Below, piece by piece: positions 1 through 8,367 of a stretch of DNA of 64,000 nt. Each line of letters opens with the position of its first letter. The first letter of the stretch is position 1. A program made the position numbers and the translations under genes. Below the pieces are notes generated by a model. It was not told the DNA's origin. It was given only the letters and a program-made list of their open reading frames with translations, and did not search any database. The stretch comes from Streptomyces decoyicus (GTDB taxonomy: Bacteria > Actinomycetota > Actinomycetes > Streptomycetales > Streptomycetaceae), in the NCBI RefSeq assembly GCF_019880305.1, contig NZ_CP082301.1:6448001-6512000 (forward strand), written 5' to 3'.

Positions 1-1
1 G

Positions 2-457
2 CGCGCCGAGTTGGGGTACGACGACACGATCGTGCGCGGCGCCGGGCCGATCGAACGGCAGCTGCGCCGGGCGGCGCCGGAGGGTATCGACGTGCTGCTG
101 GACACCGTGGGCGGTGAGCAGCTCACGGCGGCGCTTTCGCTGGCCCGACCCGACGCGCGGTTCGCGCTGGTCGGTGCGCTCTCCAGTCAGCTGGGCGGGG
201 GCGGGGGCGGCGGCATCGCCGCCCTGGTGGAGCTGGACGCAGGGCTGATCGTCATGCGGCGGGTGGCGCTGCGCGGCTTCGGGCTGCATGCACACCCGGA
301 TCTGCCACAGGAGTGGACCAAGGAGTTCGGCCAGGGGCTGCGGGAGGGCTCCCTGGTCTTCCCGCATGCCCTTCTGAAGGGGATCGAGCAGGCGCCGCGG
401 GCGCTGTGCGAACTTGTGCAGGGGCGTCATATCGGCGCGGTGCTGGTCGAGTTGTAA
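2..457 (+). CDS. MDR-family NADP-dependent oxidoreductase, C-terminal part (cut by window start)
   Basis: The frame is open to the left edge, so the first bases are internal codons and only about 151 C-terminal residues are seen. The segment carries the end of a medium-chain dehydrogenase/reductase fold: 'GIDVLLDTVGGEQL' followed by 'FALVGALSSQ', as in quinone oxidoreductase or curcumin-reductase-like enzymes, where this stretch belongs to the nucleotide-binding domain. The tail 'GRHIGAVLVEL' is the usual terminal strand of the family. The cofactor is probably NADPH. The substrate cannot be told from the fragment. The run GGGGGGG around residue 65 of the fragment is a lineage-specific loop. 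It ends 53 bp before the convergent TetR gene. Confidence 0.8.
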   Translation, partial: RAELGYDDTIVRGAGPIERQLRRAAPEGIDVLLDTVGGEQLTAALSLARPDARFALVGALSSQLGGGGGGGIAALVELDAGLIVMRRVALRGFGLHAHPDLPQEWTKEFGQGLREGSLVFPHALLKGIEQAPRALCELVQGRHIGAVLVEL

Positions 458-510
458 GGCCGGGTACGGGGCCGCGGCCGGGGAGTCCGGCCGGGCGGGG
501 CCGGGCAGGG

Positions 511-1146
511 TCAGCCGGCCGCCGGGATCTGCGTCGGCGCCGGGATGCCGGCGGCGGGGAACCGGTCCGGCGCGGCCGGCAGCAGCGCCCACAGACCGAC
601 GATGGACTCCCTGTCCCACCACGTCCGGTCCTCGCTGCCCAGATGCAGCAGGCCCACCACGAGTGAGGTCAACAGCTGGGCCGTACGCCGCGGTTCGGTG
701 TCCGACGCATGCGGTCCGGCCGGTCCGCCGGTTCCGCAGGTGACCGCCTTGTCGAGGAAGAGTGCGTACCAGCGCTGTTCCAGGGCGTAGATGCCGAGCC
801 CCGGCGCGGTCTCCGGCCGCAGTCGCAGTCCGGCGCGCAGTACGGCGTCCGACTCCACCCGGCCGAACAGCTCAACGGTGAAGTCCCGTACAGCGGTGGG
901 CAGTGGCTCCGGGGAACGGGTGAAGCCGTCCTCGATCTCCTGGAGGGTCGCGAGCGCGGCATCCCGCACCGCGAGCGTGAGGTCGTCCTTGGACGTGAAG
1001 TGGAAGTAGAGCGCCCCTTTGCTCAGCCGGGCCCGCCGGCTGATCTCGACCATGCCCGCGGCGGGTACCCCTTTCTCCAGGAAGGTCTCTGCGGCCGAGC
1101 GGATGAGTGCCTGGCGGCTCTGGATGGCGCGATGCTGGGTGGGCAC
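511..1146 (-). CDS. ScbR/ArpA-like gamma-butyrolactone receptor, TetR family
   Basis: This 211-residue TetR-family repressor has an N-terminal helix-turn-helix (about residues 10-55, 'ISRRARLSKGALYFHF') and the ligand-domain pattern of gamma-butyrolactone receptors ('FTVELFGRVESDAVLRAGLRL'-type core). Such receptors leave their ARE operators when a butyrolactone or butenolide binds, which starts secondary metabolism or their own synthesis genes. A candidate ARE lies 47 bp upstream of the start codon, suggesting autoregulation. No afsA-type butyrolactone synthase is in the window. The divergent neighbour is a HAD phosphatase, a family that recurs in butyrolactone and furan signal clusters. It could be a pseudo-receptor that binds other ligands. 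The family call is firm; the ligand is unknown. Confidence 0.88.
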   Translation of the reverse strand: MPTQHRAIQSRQALIRSAAETFLEKGVPAAGMVEISRRARLSKGALYFHFTSKDDLTLAVRDAALATLQEIEDGFTRSPEPLPTAVRDFTVELFGRVESDAVLRAGLRLRPETAPGLGIYALEQRWYALFLDKAVTCGTGGPAGPHASDTEPRRTAQLLTSLVVGLLHLGSEDRTWWDRESIVGLWALLPAAPDRFPAAGIPAPTQIPAAG

Positions 1147-1192
1147 GGTGTCCGTCCCGTCTCTAGTACGGCTGCGAGCTCAATGCAGTCTA

Positions 1193-1222
1193 CATAGAAA
1201 ACCAACCATGCGGTTCTGTATG
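1193..1222. promoter_or_regulatory. ARE-like gamma-butyrolactone receptor site 1
   Basis: This is an imperfect palindrome with outer arms CATAGAAAACC and GGTTCTGTATG and the core 'ACCAACCATGCGGTTCTGT'. The form resembles published autoregulatory elements of ArpA/ScbR/BarA-type receptors. It lies 47 bp upstream of the receptor start, where binding would block receptor transcription. Confidence 0.6.
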
Positions 1223-1373
1223 CTCCATGAGAATGTCCGGAACTGGGGTGCCCTGGCGCGAAGACGACGATCTGTCGCCGGTTCGGATGTCCGGCGGCCT
1301 TCGGGGGGCGGTCTGCCCCCAGTCTGGCCGGTGGGTGAAGGGTTGTCGACCCGTCAGGGACGGCAAGGGTCCA

Positions 1374-1402
1374 TTGACAAACAGCGCAGGCGGTTTTTAA
1401 AT
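1374..1402 (+). promoter_or_regulatory. Sigma-70-type promoter overlapping a second ARE-like site
   Basis: TTGACA at 1374-1379, a 17-base spacer and TTAAAT at 1397-1402 make an unusually consensus-like housekeeping promoter reading toward the HAD gene. The spacer and its flanks (about 1378-1399) form a second partial palindrome ending in GGCGGTTTTTA, like an ARE. If real, the receptor would repress the HAD gene by covering this promoter. Confidence 0.55.
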
Positions 1403-1598
1403 CTCCGAAGGCGGTAAACGGGACGACCCCTTCCGTTGCAGCCGCCTTGACGGTCGCGTACCGCCGTTGGACAGCGGTGCGCCATGGCGAGACCGCCTCT
1501 GCCTTCACAGTCCTCGACCGCAGGCCGCCCAACCAGCCGAGCCAGCAACGTCACCCGAGCCCCTGCACCCCCATAGGAATCCGGAAAGGTCTCCAGCC

Positions 1599-2363
1599 AT
1601 GCGCGTAGCAACGGAAGTCGGCGAACGTCCCGCAAGAGGCGCACGGAGCGCCGGCGGCGAGACGATCAGGGCCGCCGTCTTCGATCTGGACGGCACCCTC
1701 GCCAACACCCTGCCCCCGATCAGCAAGCTGCTGGTCAAGGTGGCCTCGGAACAGGGCTGTTCGGTGACCGCCCGGCAGGCGGCCTCCGCCATCGGCAAGC
1801 CGCCCGGCCCCGCCTTCGGCCGGCTGCTGGGCAAGCCCGAGGACGACGGCCGGGTGCAGGCGGCCATCTCCCGCTACCGCGAGCTGTTCGCCTATGAAGT
1901 CCTGTGCCAGGGACCGCAGCTGCTCTTTCCCGGGGTGACCGCGGGGCTGTCCGCGCTGCGCGCCCACGGCGTCGAGCTGGCCGTCGCCACGTCCAAGACC
2001 ACCCGCAGTGCCGAGGCGCTGCTCGACGTCATGGGCATCCGCGACCTGGTCGGCCCGGTGATCGGCCAGGACATGGTCCGGCGCGGCAAACCGCATCCGG
2101 AGATGGTGTTGCGGGCAGCCGGCCGGCTCGGTGTCGCGGCCTGGCAGAGCGCATATGTGGGGGACACCGTGGGGGACATGAGGATGGCGGTCACCGCGCG
2201 CATGGAGCCGGTCGCGGTGACCTACGGGGTCGGCACGTTCGGTGAGCTCGCGGCGGTCGCCGGCACCCGGATGTGCAGCTCTTTCAAGGACGTGGTGTCC
2301 GTGATCGCCGCCGCCAGGCCGCGGCCGGGCGTCGGGGTGGGGGCCCAGCCGCGCCGCCGCTGA
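1599..2363 (+). CDS. HAD-superfamily phosphatase
   Basis: A 254-residue haloacid dehalogenase-type hydrolase. Motif I is 'VFDLDGTLAN' (nucleophile Asp near residue 29), motif II 'ATSKT', and motifs III/IV 'GKPHPEMV' and 'YVGDTVGDM', the phosphoglycolate-phosphatase-like layout with a helical cap between motifs I and II. The ATG at 1599 was chosen over upstream in-frame ATGs because GGAAAGG lies at the right distance and the preceding 44 codons are Pro/His-rich and unlike the family. It sits divergent from a butyrolactone receptor with ARE-like DNA between. Phosphatases of this kind act on phosphorylated butenolide or furan intermediates in signal biosynthesis, but that role here is inference. 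Confidence 0.85.
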   Translation: MRVATEVGERPARGARSAGGETIRAAVFDLDGTLANTLPPISKLLVKVASEQGCSVTARQAASAIGKPPGPAFGRLLGKPEDDGRVQAAISRYRELFAYEVLCQGPQLLFPGVTAGLSALRAHGVELAVATSKTTRSAEALLDVMGIRDLVGPVIGQDMVRRGKPHPEMVLRAAGRLGVAAWQSAYVGDTVGDMRMAVTARMEPVAVTYGVGTFGELAAVAGTRMCSSFKDVVSVIAAARPRPGVGVGAQPRRR

Positions 2364-2376
2364 GACGCCGGGGTCG

Positions 2377-3228
2377 TTACGCCCCGGTCGTCGCCTCGTG
2401 CGCGTAAAGGGCCCCGGCGGCCTGGAGTTTGGCGTGCAGCCGGCCGAACACCTCCGCCGCGCGGCCCCCCGGCCAGTCCTCCGGCAGGAGGGGAGAGGGC
2501 AGTCCGGGATCCGCGTAGGGCAGCTGGCGCCAGGCGTCCAGGGCCAGCAGATAGTCGCGGTAGGCCGCCTCGGGGGGTACCGAGCGGCGCCGCGACCACC
2601 GCCGGAGCACCGGCTCCTGCTCGTCGAGGAAGGCGCGGTGCCGCGCGGCGATGGCGTCCAGGTCCCACCAGCGGGCCACCGCGTCCGTGGTGGGGGCGAA
2701 TCCGGCGTGCTCACCGGTGAACAGATCGACGTACGGGGCCAGCTCCAGCCGCTCCAGGGTGTGCCGGGTCTCCTCGTAGAGCTGTGCGGGGGCGATCCAC
2801 ACGCCCGGTGCCGCGGTGCCGAAGCCGAGCCGCGCCAGCCGGGAGCGCAGCAGATGCCGCTTGTGCCGTTCCTCCTCGGGGACGGAGAAGACGGCCAGCA
2901 CCCAGCCGTCGGACAGCCGCGCGGCCGGCCGGCCGAAGATCCTGCGGTCGCCGTCCTCCAGCAGCTGGCGGGCCGCGTCGGACAGCCCGTACGCGGCCGC
3001 CCCCGTGGCCGTGCGCGCGGGGGCCAGCAGCCCGCGCCGCTTGAGCCGGGAGACGGCGGAGCGCACCGACGGCGGGTCCACCCCGAGGGCGCCGAGCAGC
3101 CGGATCAGGGCGGCGACCGGTACCGGAGCGGCCGTGCCGTCCGGGGAGCCGGGCCCGCCCCGCCCGTAGGCGCCGTAGAACGTGACGATCAGGGACCGTG
3201 GGGTGCGCTGCGTTTGCTGGTCGTTCAC
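2377..3228 (-). CDS. PaaX-family transcriptional regulator
   Basis: A 283-residue protein with the PaaX pattern: N-terminal winged helix ('SLIVTFYGAYGR', 'VDPPSVRSAVSRLKRRGLL', about residues 12-70), a central domain ('WVLAVFSVPEEERHKRHLLRSRLARLGFG') and the C-terminal PaaX_C region. In Gram-negatives PaaX represses phenylacetate catabolism and is released by phenylacetyl-CoA. It is encoded four bases after an aryl/acyl-CoA ligase, and an acyl-CoA dehydrogenase is divergent. The set therefore suggests an aromatic- or acyl-CoA-sensing repressor of a small catabolic unit whose effector is the ligase product. The stop lies only 13 bases from the convergent HAD stop. Confidence 0.88.
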   Translation of the reverse strand: MNDQQTQRTPRSLIVTFYGAYGRGGPGSPDGTAAPVPVAALIRLLGALGVDPPSVRSAVSRLKRRGLLAPARTATGAAAYGLSDAARQLLEDGDRRIFGRPAARLSDGWVLAVFSVPEEERHKRHLLRSRLARLGFGTAAPGVWIAPAQLYEETRHTLERLELAPYVDLFTGEHAGFAPTTDAVARWWDLDAIAARHRAFLDEQEPVLRRWSRRRSVPPEAAYRDYLLALDAWRQLPYADPGLPSPLLPEDWPGGRAAEVFGRLHAKLQAAGALYAHEATTGA

Positions 3229-3232
3229 CGGG

Positions 3233-4840
3233 TCACTCTAGAGGGGGTCTCCGCAGTCGGAAGCGCTGGAGCTTACCGGTCGGGGTGCGCGGCAGAGAGG
3301 TGTGGAAGACGATCTCCCGCGGGCATTTGTAGGGCGCGATCCGGGTCTTGGTGAAGGCGCGGAGTGCGGCGACGGTGTCTTCCCCCTGGGGGACGCCGGA
3401 CCGCAGCACGACATGAGCCACGACCACCTGCCCGCGGTCCTCGTCGGCCCGTCCGACCACCGCCGCCTCGGTGACATCGGGGTGCCGCAGCAGCGCGTCC
3501 TCCACCTCGGGGCCCGCGATGTTGTAGCCCGCCGAGATGATCATGTCGTCCGCGCGGGCCACATAGCAGAAGTAGCCGTCCGGATCGCGCACGTACGTGT
3601 CGCCGGTGAGATTCCAGCCGTCCCGTACGTACGCCGTCTGGCGGGCGTCCGCGAGATAGCGGCAGCCGGTCGGCCCGCGCACGGCCAGCAGCCCCGGCTC
3701 CCCGTCCGGCAGCGGGGTGCCGTCCGCGTCGACCACCCGCGCCTGGAAGCCCGGGACCGGCAGCCCCGTCGTTCCGGGCCGGACCGCCTCGTCGGCGGCC
3801 GAGATGAAGATGTGCAGCAGCTCCGTCGCACCGATGCCGTTGATGATCCGCAGACCGGTCGCCTCGTACCAGGCCTGCCAGGTGGCGGCGGGCAGATTCT
3901 CACCGGCCGACACACACCGGCGCAGCGAGGAGACATCGTGCCCGGCGAGCTTGGGCAGCATCGCGCGATAGGCGGTCGGCGCGGTGAACAGCACCGAGAT
4001 CCGGTGCGCCGCGATATCGCCGAGCAGCCGCTCCGGCCCGCCCCAGTCGGCGAGCAGGGCCGAGGCACCGGCCCGCAGGGGGAAGATGACCAGCCCGCCG
4101 AGACCGAAGGTGAAGCCCAGCGGCGGGCTGCCGGCGAACACGTCGTCCGGCTCCGGGCGCAGCACCTGCGCAGAAAAGGTGTCCGCGATGGCGAGCACAT
4201 CGCGATGGAAGTGCATACAGCCCTTGGGGCGGCCGGTGGTGCCGGAGGTGAAGGCGATCAGGGCGACATCGTCGGCGGAGGTGGCCACGGCCCGGTAGGG
4301 CGCGCCGCCGGGCCGGGCGAGCTGCCGCAGATCGTCCGGCCCGTCCCCGCCGAAGGTGGTGATCCGCAGCCCCGGGACCCCGGCCTTGGCGAGATCGTCG
4401 ACGGAGCGCACATCGCACAGCGCGTACCGCACCTGTGCGATCTCCGCGATCGTGGCGAGCTCCTCGGGGCGCTGCGCGGCCAGCACGGTCACCGCCACCG
4501 CCCCGGCCTTCATCACGGCGAGCCAGCAGGCGGCCAGCCAGGGCGTGGTGGGCCCGCGCAGCAGGACCCGGTTGCCCGGCAGCACCCCCAGCGGTCCGGT
4601 GAGCGCATGGGCGATCGCATCGACCTGCGCCCGCAGCTGCCCGTACGTCCAGACCGGCCCGTTCGCGTCACGGACCGCGGGCCGGTCGGCTCCGAGCCGC
4701 GCGATGGTGCCGTCCAGCAGCTCCGCTCCGCAGTTCAGCCGGTCGGGATAGCCCAGATCGGTGAGGTGCGGCCACTGGTCGGGGGGCGGCAGCCGGTCGC
4801 GCGCGAAGGTGTCGGCGTGGGCCGAGGACCGTAGCTCCAT
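3233..4840 (-). CDS. Aryl/acyl-CoA ligase (AMP-dependent synthetase, benzoate/2-aminobenzoate-CoA ligase type)
   Basis: A 535-residue adenylate-forming enzyme. The AMP-binding P-loop 'IAFTSGTTGRPKGCMHFH' lies near residues 195-213, then 'NGIGATELLHIFISA' (substrate/adenine site), 'GDTYVRDPDGYFCYVARADD' (hinge with conserved Asp) and 'PRTPTGKLQRF' with the catalytic C-terminal Lys. The 'ATELLHIFIS' form and N-terminus 'LPPPDQWP' match the benzoate-CoA and 2-aminobenzoate-CoA ligase branch. It activates a carboxylic acid with ATP and CoA in the cytoplasm. It heads a two-gene operon with PaaX, four bases apart, and is divergent from an acyl-CoA dehydrogenase. Exact substrate unknown. Confidence 0.85.
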   Translation of the reverse strand: MELRSSAHADTFARDRLPPPDQWPHLTDLGYPDRLNCGAELLDGTIARLGADRPAVRDANGPVWTYGQLRAQVDAIAHALTGPLGVLPGNRVLLRGPTTPWLAACWLAVMKAGAVAVTVLAAQRPEELATIAEIAQVRYALCDVRSVDDLAKAGVPGLRITTFGGDGPDDLRQLARPGGAPYRAVATSADDVALIAFTSGTTGRPKGCMHFHRDVLAIADTFSAQVLRPEPDDVFAGSPPLGFTFGLGGLVIFPLRAGASALLADWGGPERLLGDIAAHRISVLFTAPTAYRAMLPKLAGHDVSSLRRCVSAGENLPAATWQAWYEATGLRIINGIGATELLHIFISAADEAVRPGTTGLPVPGFQARVVDADGTPLPDGEPGLLAVRGPTGCRYLADARQTAYVRDGWNLTGDTYVRDPDGYFCYVARADDMIISAGYNIAGPEVEDALLRHPDVTEAAVVGRADEDRGQVVVAHVVLRSGVPQGEDTVAALRAFTKTRIAPYKCPREIVFHTSLPRTPTGKLQRFRLRRPPLE

Positions 4841-5098
4841 GGCGTATGCCCCCTCGGGCGTGTCTTACGGATCATGGTGGGCCCGCGGGGCCCCAGGGGC
4901 CCGGCCGGGGTGGCCGGCAAGCGGCCGGGGGAGGGATGAGGGACGGTGGGGGCCGGTGCGGTGACCGGTCGGGGATTGCTCGGTTGGCTGCTCGTTCTGC
5001 GGGGCGAGTACTGCCGTTCGGATCCGTCGTCAGCGTAACGTGTTCGTGACGGCAGTCAACAGACCGCGATAGACGGACCGCTACCAGGGAGCCGCCTC

Positions 5099-6232
5099 GT
5101 GACCGTATTCGCGCTGGGACCGGACGAGCAGGAGTGGTGCGCCGAACTGCGCGCGCTGACGGCCGAGCGGCTGAGCCCGCTGGCGGATAAGGGGGAGGAG
5201 GGCCGGGTCAACCGCCCTCTGATCGCCGCCCTCGGCGAACTGGGCCTGCTGCGCCGCCTGTTCCCCGCCGACGGCGCCCTGCGCGCCCTGGACCTGTGTC
5301 TGCTGCGGGAATCCCTGGCCCAGGTGTGCACGGAGGCGGAGACCGCACTGGCGCTCCAGGGGCTGGGGACCTACCCCGTCGTGCTGTCCGGGACCGAGGC
5401 CCAGCGTGCCCGCTGGCTGCCGGAGGTGGCCGCCGGCCGGGCGGTCGCGTCGTTCGCGCTGAGCGAGCCGGGCGCGGGCTCGGACGCCGCCGCGCTGTCC
5501 CTCGCGGCCGAGCCGGACGGCCCGGACGGCTGGCGGCTCAGCGGTGAGAAGTGCTGGATCTCCAACGCCCCCGAGGCCGACTTCGCCACCGTCTTCGCGC
5601 GTACGGGGGGCGGGGCGGGCGCGCGCGGCGTCACCGCGTTCCTCGTCCCCGCCGACCGGCCGGGCCTGACCGGCGCGCACCTGGACATGCTCAGCCCGCA
5701 CCCGATCGGCACACTGGTCTGCGACGGTACGCCCGTGACCAGGGCGGATGTGCTGGGAGAGGTGGACGGAGGGTTCGCCGTCGCGATGGCGACCCTGAAT
5801 CTCTTCCGGCCGAGCGTCGGCGCCTTCGCGGTCGGCATGGCGCAGGCCGCGCTGGATGCCGCGCTGACGCATGCGGGCGCGCGCACCGCGTTCGGCGGCC
5901 CGCTCAAGGACCTGCAGTCCGTCGGGCATCAGCTCGCCGAGATGGCCACCCGGGTCGAGTCCGCCCGCCTCCTGGTGTACGCGGCGGCGTCCGCGTACGA
6001 CACCGGGGCCCCGGACATCGCCCGCCGCTCGGCCATGGCCAAGCTGCTGGCGACCGAGACCGCCCAGTACGTCGTCGACGCCGCCGTCCAGATCCACGGC
6101 GCCCGCGCGCTGCGCCGCGGCCACCTCCTGGAACACCTCTACCGCGAGGTCCGCGCACCGCGCATCTACGAGGGCGCCACGGAGGTGCAGCGCTCGATCA
6201 TCGCCAAGGAGCTGTACCGCGGACGGCCCTGA
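5099..6232 (+). CDS. Acyl-CoA dehydrogenase family protein
   Basis: A 377-residue flavoprotein of normal family length. It has the N-terminal helical domain, the FAD/substrate motif 'FALSEPGAGSDAAAL' (about residues 118-132), 'WRLSGEKCWISNAPEAD', and the C-terminal four-helix bundle ending 'RIYEGATEVQRSIIAKEL', which includes the region of the catalytic base in several members. The GTG start is supported by an AGGGAG sequence eight bases upstream. It oxidises an acyl-CoA to the enoyl-CoA and passes electrons to ETF. Position opposite the CoA ligase/PaaX operon suggests it handles that ligase's product. Fatty versus aryl-propionyl substrate is undetermined. Confidence 0.88.
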   Translation: MTVFALGPDEQEWCAELRALTAERLSPLADKGEEGRVNRPLIAALGELGLLRRLFPADGALRALDLCLLRESLAQVCTEAETALALQGLGTYPVVLSGTEAQRARWLPEVAAGRAVASFALSEPGAGSDAAALSLAAEPDGPDGWRLSGEKCWISNAPEADFATVFARTGGGAGARGVTAFLVPADRPGLTGAHLDMLSPHPIGTLVCDGTPVTRADVLGEVDGGFAVAMATLNLFRPSVGAFAVGMAQAALDAALTHAGARTAFGGPLKDLQSVGHQLAEMATRVESARLLVYAAASAYDTGAPDIARRSAMAKLLATETAQYVVDAAVQIHGARALRRGHLLEHLYREVRAPRIYEGATEVQRSIIAKELYRGRP

Positions 6233-6263
6233 ACTCCCCTGCGGAGCAGGGCCGTCGCCCGTC

Positions 6264-6761
6264 TCAGCTGTTGTCCTTCCAGACCTGGCCCAGCTTGCAC
6301 TTGCCGGCCTTGGGGTCGTTCCCGTTGGGGCTCTTGAGGAAGGTGTCGGATACCGTGACGGGCCGGGTGGAGCCGGCGGGAACCGCGGCGACGGAAATCT
6401 GCGCGGAGCCGAAGACGGCGCCGCTCTCGTCGGTGAACTGCACGGTGCCGTTGTAGTGCGCCGAGCCCTGCGTGTTGTGGTTGGTCACGCTCAGCTTGGC
6501 GCTCAGCGTGCCGGCCGCGCTGTCGACCTGGCAGTCGGTGATGCGGATGTCCGACTCGGGCGGAGTGGTGGACCCGGCGGTCGGCGAGCCGACGGTGCTG
6601 CCGCTGCTGGTGGTGCTCCCGGAGCTGCTGTATCCACCGCTGGAACTGCTGCTGGAGCTGTGGCTGCTGCCGCAGCCCCCGCCGTGCGAGTGCCGCGCGC
6701 CGGTCAGCGCGACGACCACCAGTGCGCATGCGGCAACAGCCCGAACATGGCGAAACTTCAT
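6264..6761 (-). CDS. Small secreted Ser/Gly-rich protein
   Basis: A 165-residue protein translated from ATG at 6761 (GGGGGAGA eight bases upstream). Residues 1-22 form a signal peptide ('AVAACALVVVALTGA'), followed by a Gly/Ser/Thr low-complexity linker (about residues 23-65, with a seven-Ser run). The rest is a compact beta-sandwich-like domain with two Cys ('ITDCQVDSAAGTLSAKLSV', 'AGKCKLGQ') that probably form a disulfide. The pattern of alternating Val/Thr around 'LSVTNHNTQGSAHYNGTVQF' resembles FxLYD-like extracellular domains. Likely cell-surface or secreted. The function is unknown and no partner is evident. Confidence 0.7.
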   Translation of the reverse strand: MKFRHVRAVAACALVVVALTGARHSHGGGCGSSHSSSSSSSGGYSSSGSTTSSGSTVGSPTAGSTTPPESDIRITDCQVDSAAGTLSAKLSVTNHNTQGSAHYNGTVQFTDESGAVFGSAQISVAAVPAGSTRPVTVSDTFLKSPNGNDPKAGKCKLGQVWKDNS

Positions 6762-6984
6762 CTTGATTTCTCCCCCGTGGTGGCGGCCGCCCTCGTGGAC
6801 GCCCGCTGTGTACGCGCACCCATACCCATGCGCGCAGCCGATTGACGATGCGCTCGCCGGTGGTACTTGACGAGCGCGCGTCAGGCTAGCAAGACCGGGC
6901 ACGGACGCCGAATCCTGACCGACGGGCGGTTGTCAGTGCCGGATGGCAGGCTGAATTCACAGAGGATCCGCGAAGGGAAGCGCC

Positions 6985-7785
6985 ATGATCACTACTGACT
7001 TCGTCCCTGGCTCCCCGTGCTGGCTCGATCTCGGCGCTCCCGATGTCGAGGTCGCCTCGGCCTTCTACCGGGCGGTGTTCGGCTGGCGGTCCGAACCGTA
7101 CGGCGGCCAGGGCGCGGGCGGATATACGCTCTTCCGGCTCGACGGCAAGGCCGTCGGCGCGGTCGGCCCGCTGCCCGAGGAGGGCGCGCGCTCCGCCTGG
7201 ACGGTCTACTTCCACACCCCCGACGCGGAGGCCACGGCCGAGGCGGTGGAGCGGGCCGGCGGCTCGGTCCGCTCCGCGCCGTCCCTGGTCGGTGCGGACG
7301 ACGGCCGCTTCGCCCGGCTCGCGGACCCGCAGGGCGCGGAGTTCTCCGTCTGGCAGCCGGAGCGCTACCCGGGCTTGGAGGCCGCGGACGCCCCCGGAAC
7401 CCTGTGCTGGACGGAGCTGTACACCACCGATGCGTCCGCCGCCCAGGCCTTTTACCGGACGGTCTTCGGCTGGAGCACCCAGGACATGGCGCTCCCCGGC
7501 GGTGGCGGCACCTACACCCTGCTCACCCCCGCGGACCGCGGTGAGGAGCGGATGCACGGCGGCCTCATGGAAGTCCCGGCGCATCTGCTCGGACCCGGCG
7601 GGAAGCCGTACTGGCACCCGGTGTTCGCCTCCCAGGACTGCGATGCCACCGTCGGCCTGGCGACGGGCAACGGCGGCACGCTGTCCATGGGGCCGGAGAC
7701 CGCCGAGGGCGTCGGCCGCCTGGCCGTGTGCAGCGACCCGTCCGGCGCGGAGTTCGTGGTGCTGACCCCGCAGGAGACGAGGTGA
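6985..7785 (+). CDS. VOC-superfamily protein with two glyoxalase-like domains
   Basis: A 266-residue tandem VOC protein. Both halves repeat the same plan: 'GSPCWLDLGAPDVEVASAFY' then 'VFGWRSEP' in the first (about residues 9-120), 'GTLCWTELYTTDASAAQAFY' then 'VFGWSTQ' in the second (about residues 133-260), each ending with 'DPQGAEFSVWQ' or 'DPSGAEFVVL'. Proteins of this two-domain type include CFP30B-like hydroxylase-related proteins and putative glyoxalases. The full set of metal ligands of true glyoxalase I is not obvious. The start codon is preceded by AAGGGAAG. Single-gene unit, substrate unknown. Confidence 0.82.
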   Translation: MITTDFVPGSPCWLDLGAPDVEVASAFYRAVFGWRSEPYGGQGAGGYTLFRLDGKAVGAVGPLPEEGARSAWTVYFHTPDAEATAEAVERAGGSVRSAPSLVGADDGRFARLADPQGAEFSVWQPERYPGLEAADAPGTLCWTELYTTDASAAQAFYRTVFGWSTQDMALPGGGGTYTLLTPADRGEERMHGGLMEVPAHLLGPGGKPYWHPVFASQDCDATVGLATGNGGTLSMGPETAEGVGRLAVCSDPSGAEFVVLTPQETR

Positions 7786-7955
7786 CCGCGCCGCCCTCGA
7801 TGTGCCGGCCGCCGGCCGCCCGGGACGGCGCCATCCACCGACCCGCCGTCCCGATACCGCCCGGATACGGGCGCGAAGCAGATCCTCCCTGCTTCCGGCC
7901 CCTTTGTCGCACCCCCCGCATACACTGACTGCTCCGAGTCTGAACAGGGGGCGGG

Positions 7956-8363
7956 ATGAACACCGGTGTCAGCCGGCTGACCCTCGACCTGACAGGTGCT
8001 TCGGACACCGACGCGGACGAACTCCAGTTGCTCGCTGAGCAGTTGCGCCGTGCCCTGCTGGAACTCGATGTCGAAGACGTGCAGCTGTCACGTCAGGACG
8101 GAGCCGCTCCCGAGGGCGCCAAACCCGGCGAGGTCATCGCGGTGGGAGCGCTCGTCGTCACCACCGTCCCGCTGCTCGTCCGTCAGGTGCTCCAGGTGGT
8201 CGACACCTGGCTGCGCAACCGCCCGCTCCGCAGTGTCACGGTGGAAATCGACGGGGACACCATCGAGTTGGGGAATGCCTCCGCCGAAGACCAGCGCCGT
8301 CTGATCGACGCGTTCGTGACTACGAGGTCCCCGCAGGCCGGAACCCCGCAGTCCGGGGAGTGA
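7956..8363 (+). CDS. EACC1-like effector-associated small protein
   Basis: A 135-residue protein. An N-terminal alpha/beta part ('SRLTLDLTGASDTDADELQLLAEQLRRALLELDVEDVQLSR') leads to one hydrophobic helix, 'VIAVGALVVTTVPLLVRQVLQVVDTWL' in two overlapping pieces at about residues 60-85, then 'SVTVEIDGDTIEL'. This is the pattern of the Effector-Associated Constant Component 1 (EACC1) family, which comparative work has linked to caspase, trypsin-like and other effectors in actinobacterial conflict systems. It is followed, four bases later, by a caspase-fold protein, so the two are almost certainly co-translated. The hydrophobic helix suggests membrane association or oligomerisation. The role as adaptor is inference. 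Confidence 0.75.
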   Translation: MNTGVSRLTLDLTGASDTDADELQLLAEQLRRALLELDVEDVQLSRQDGAAPEGAKPGEVIAVGALVVTTVPLLVRQVLQVVDTWLRNRPLRSVTVEIDGDTIELGNASAEDQRRLIDAFVTTRSPQAGTPQSGE

Positions 8364-8367
8364 GCCG

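Larger units (their letters stand above)
1147..1598. promoter_or_regulatory. Divergent regulatory region between receptor and HAD phosphatase
   Basis: This stretch of about 450 bases separates two divergent genes and has no convincing coding frame. It holds two ARE-like sites and one strong sigma-70-type promoter, listed separately. The rest, including roughly 190 bases between the promoter and the HAD start codon, looks like an untranslated leader. Confidence 0.6.
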
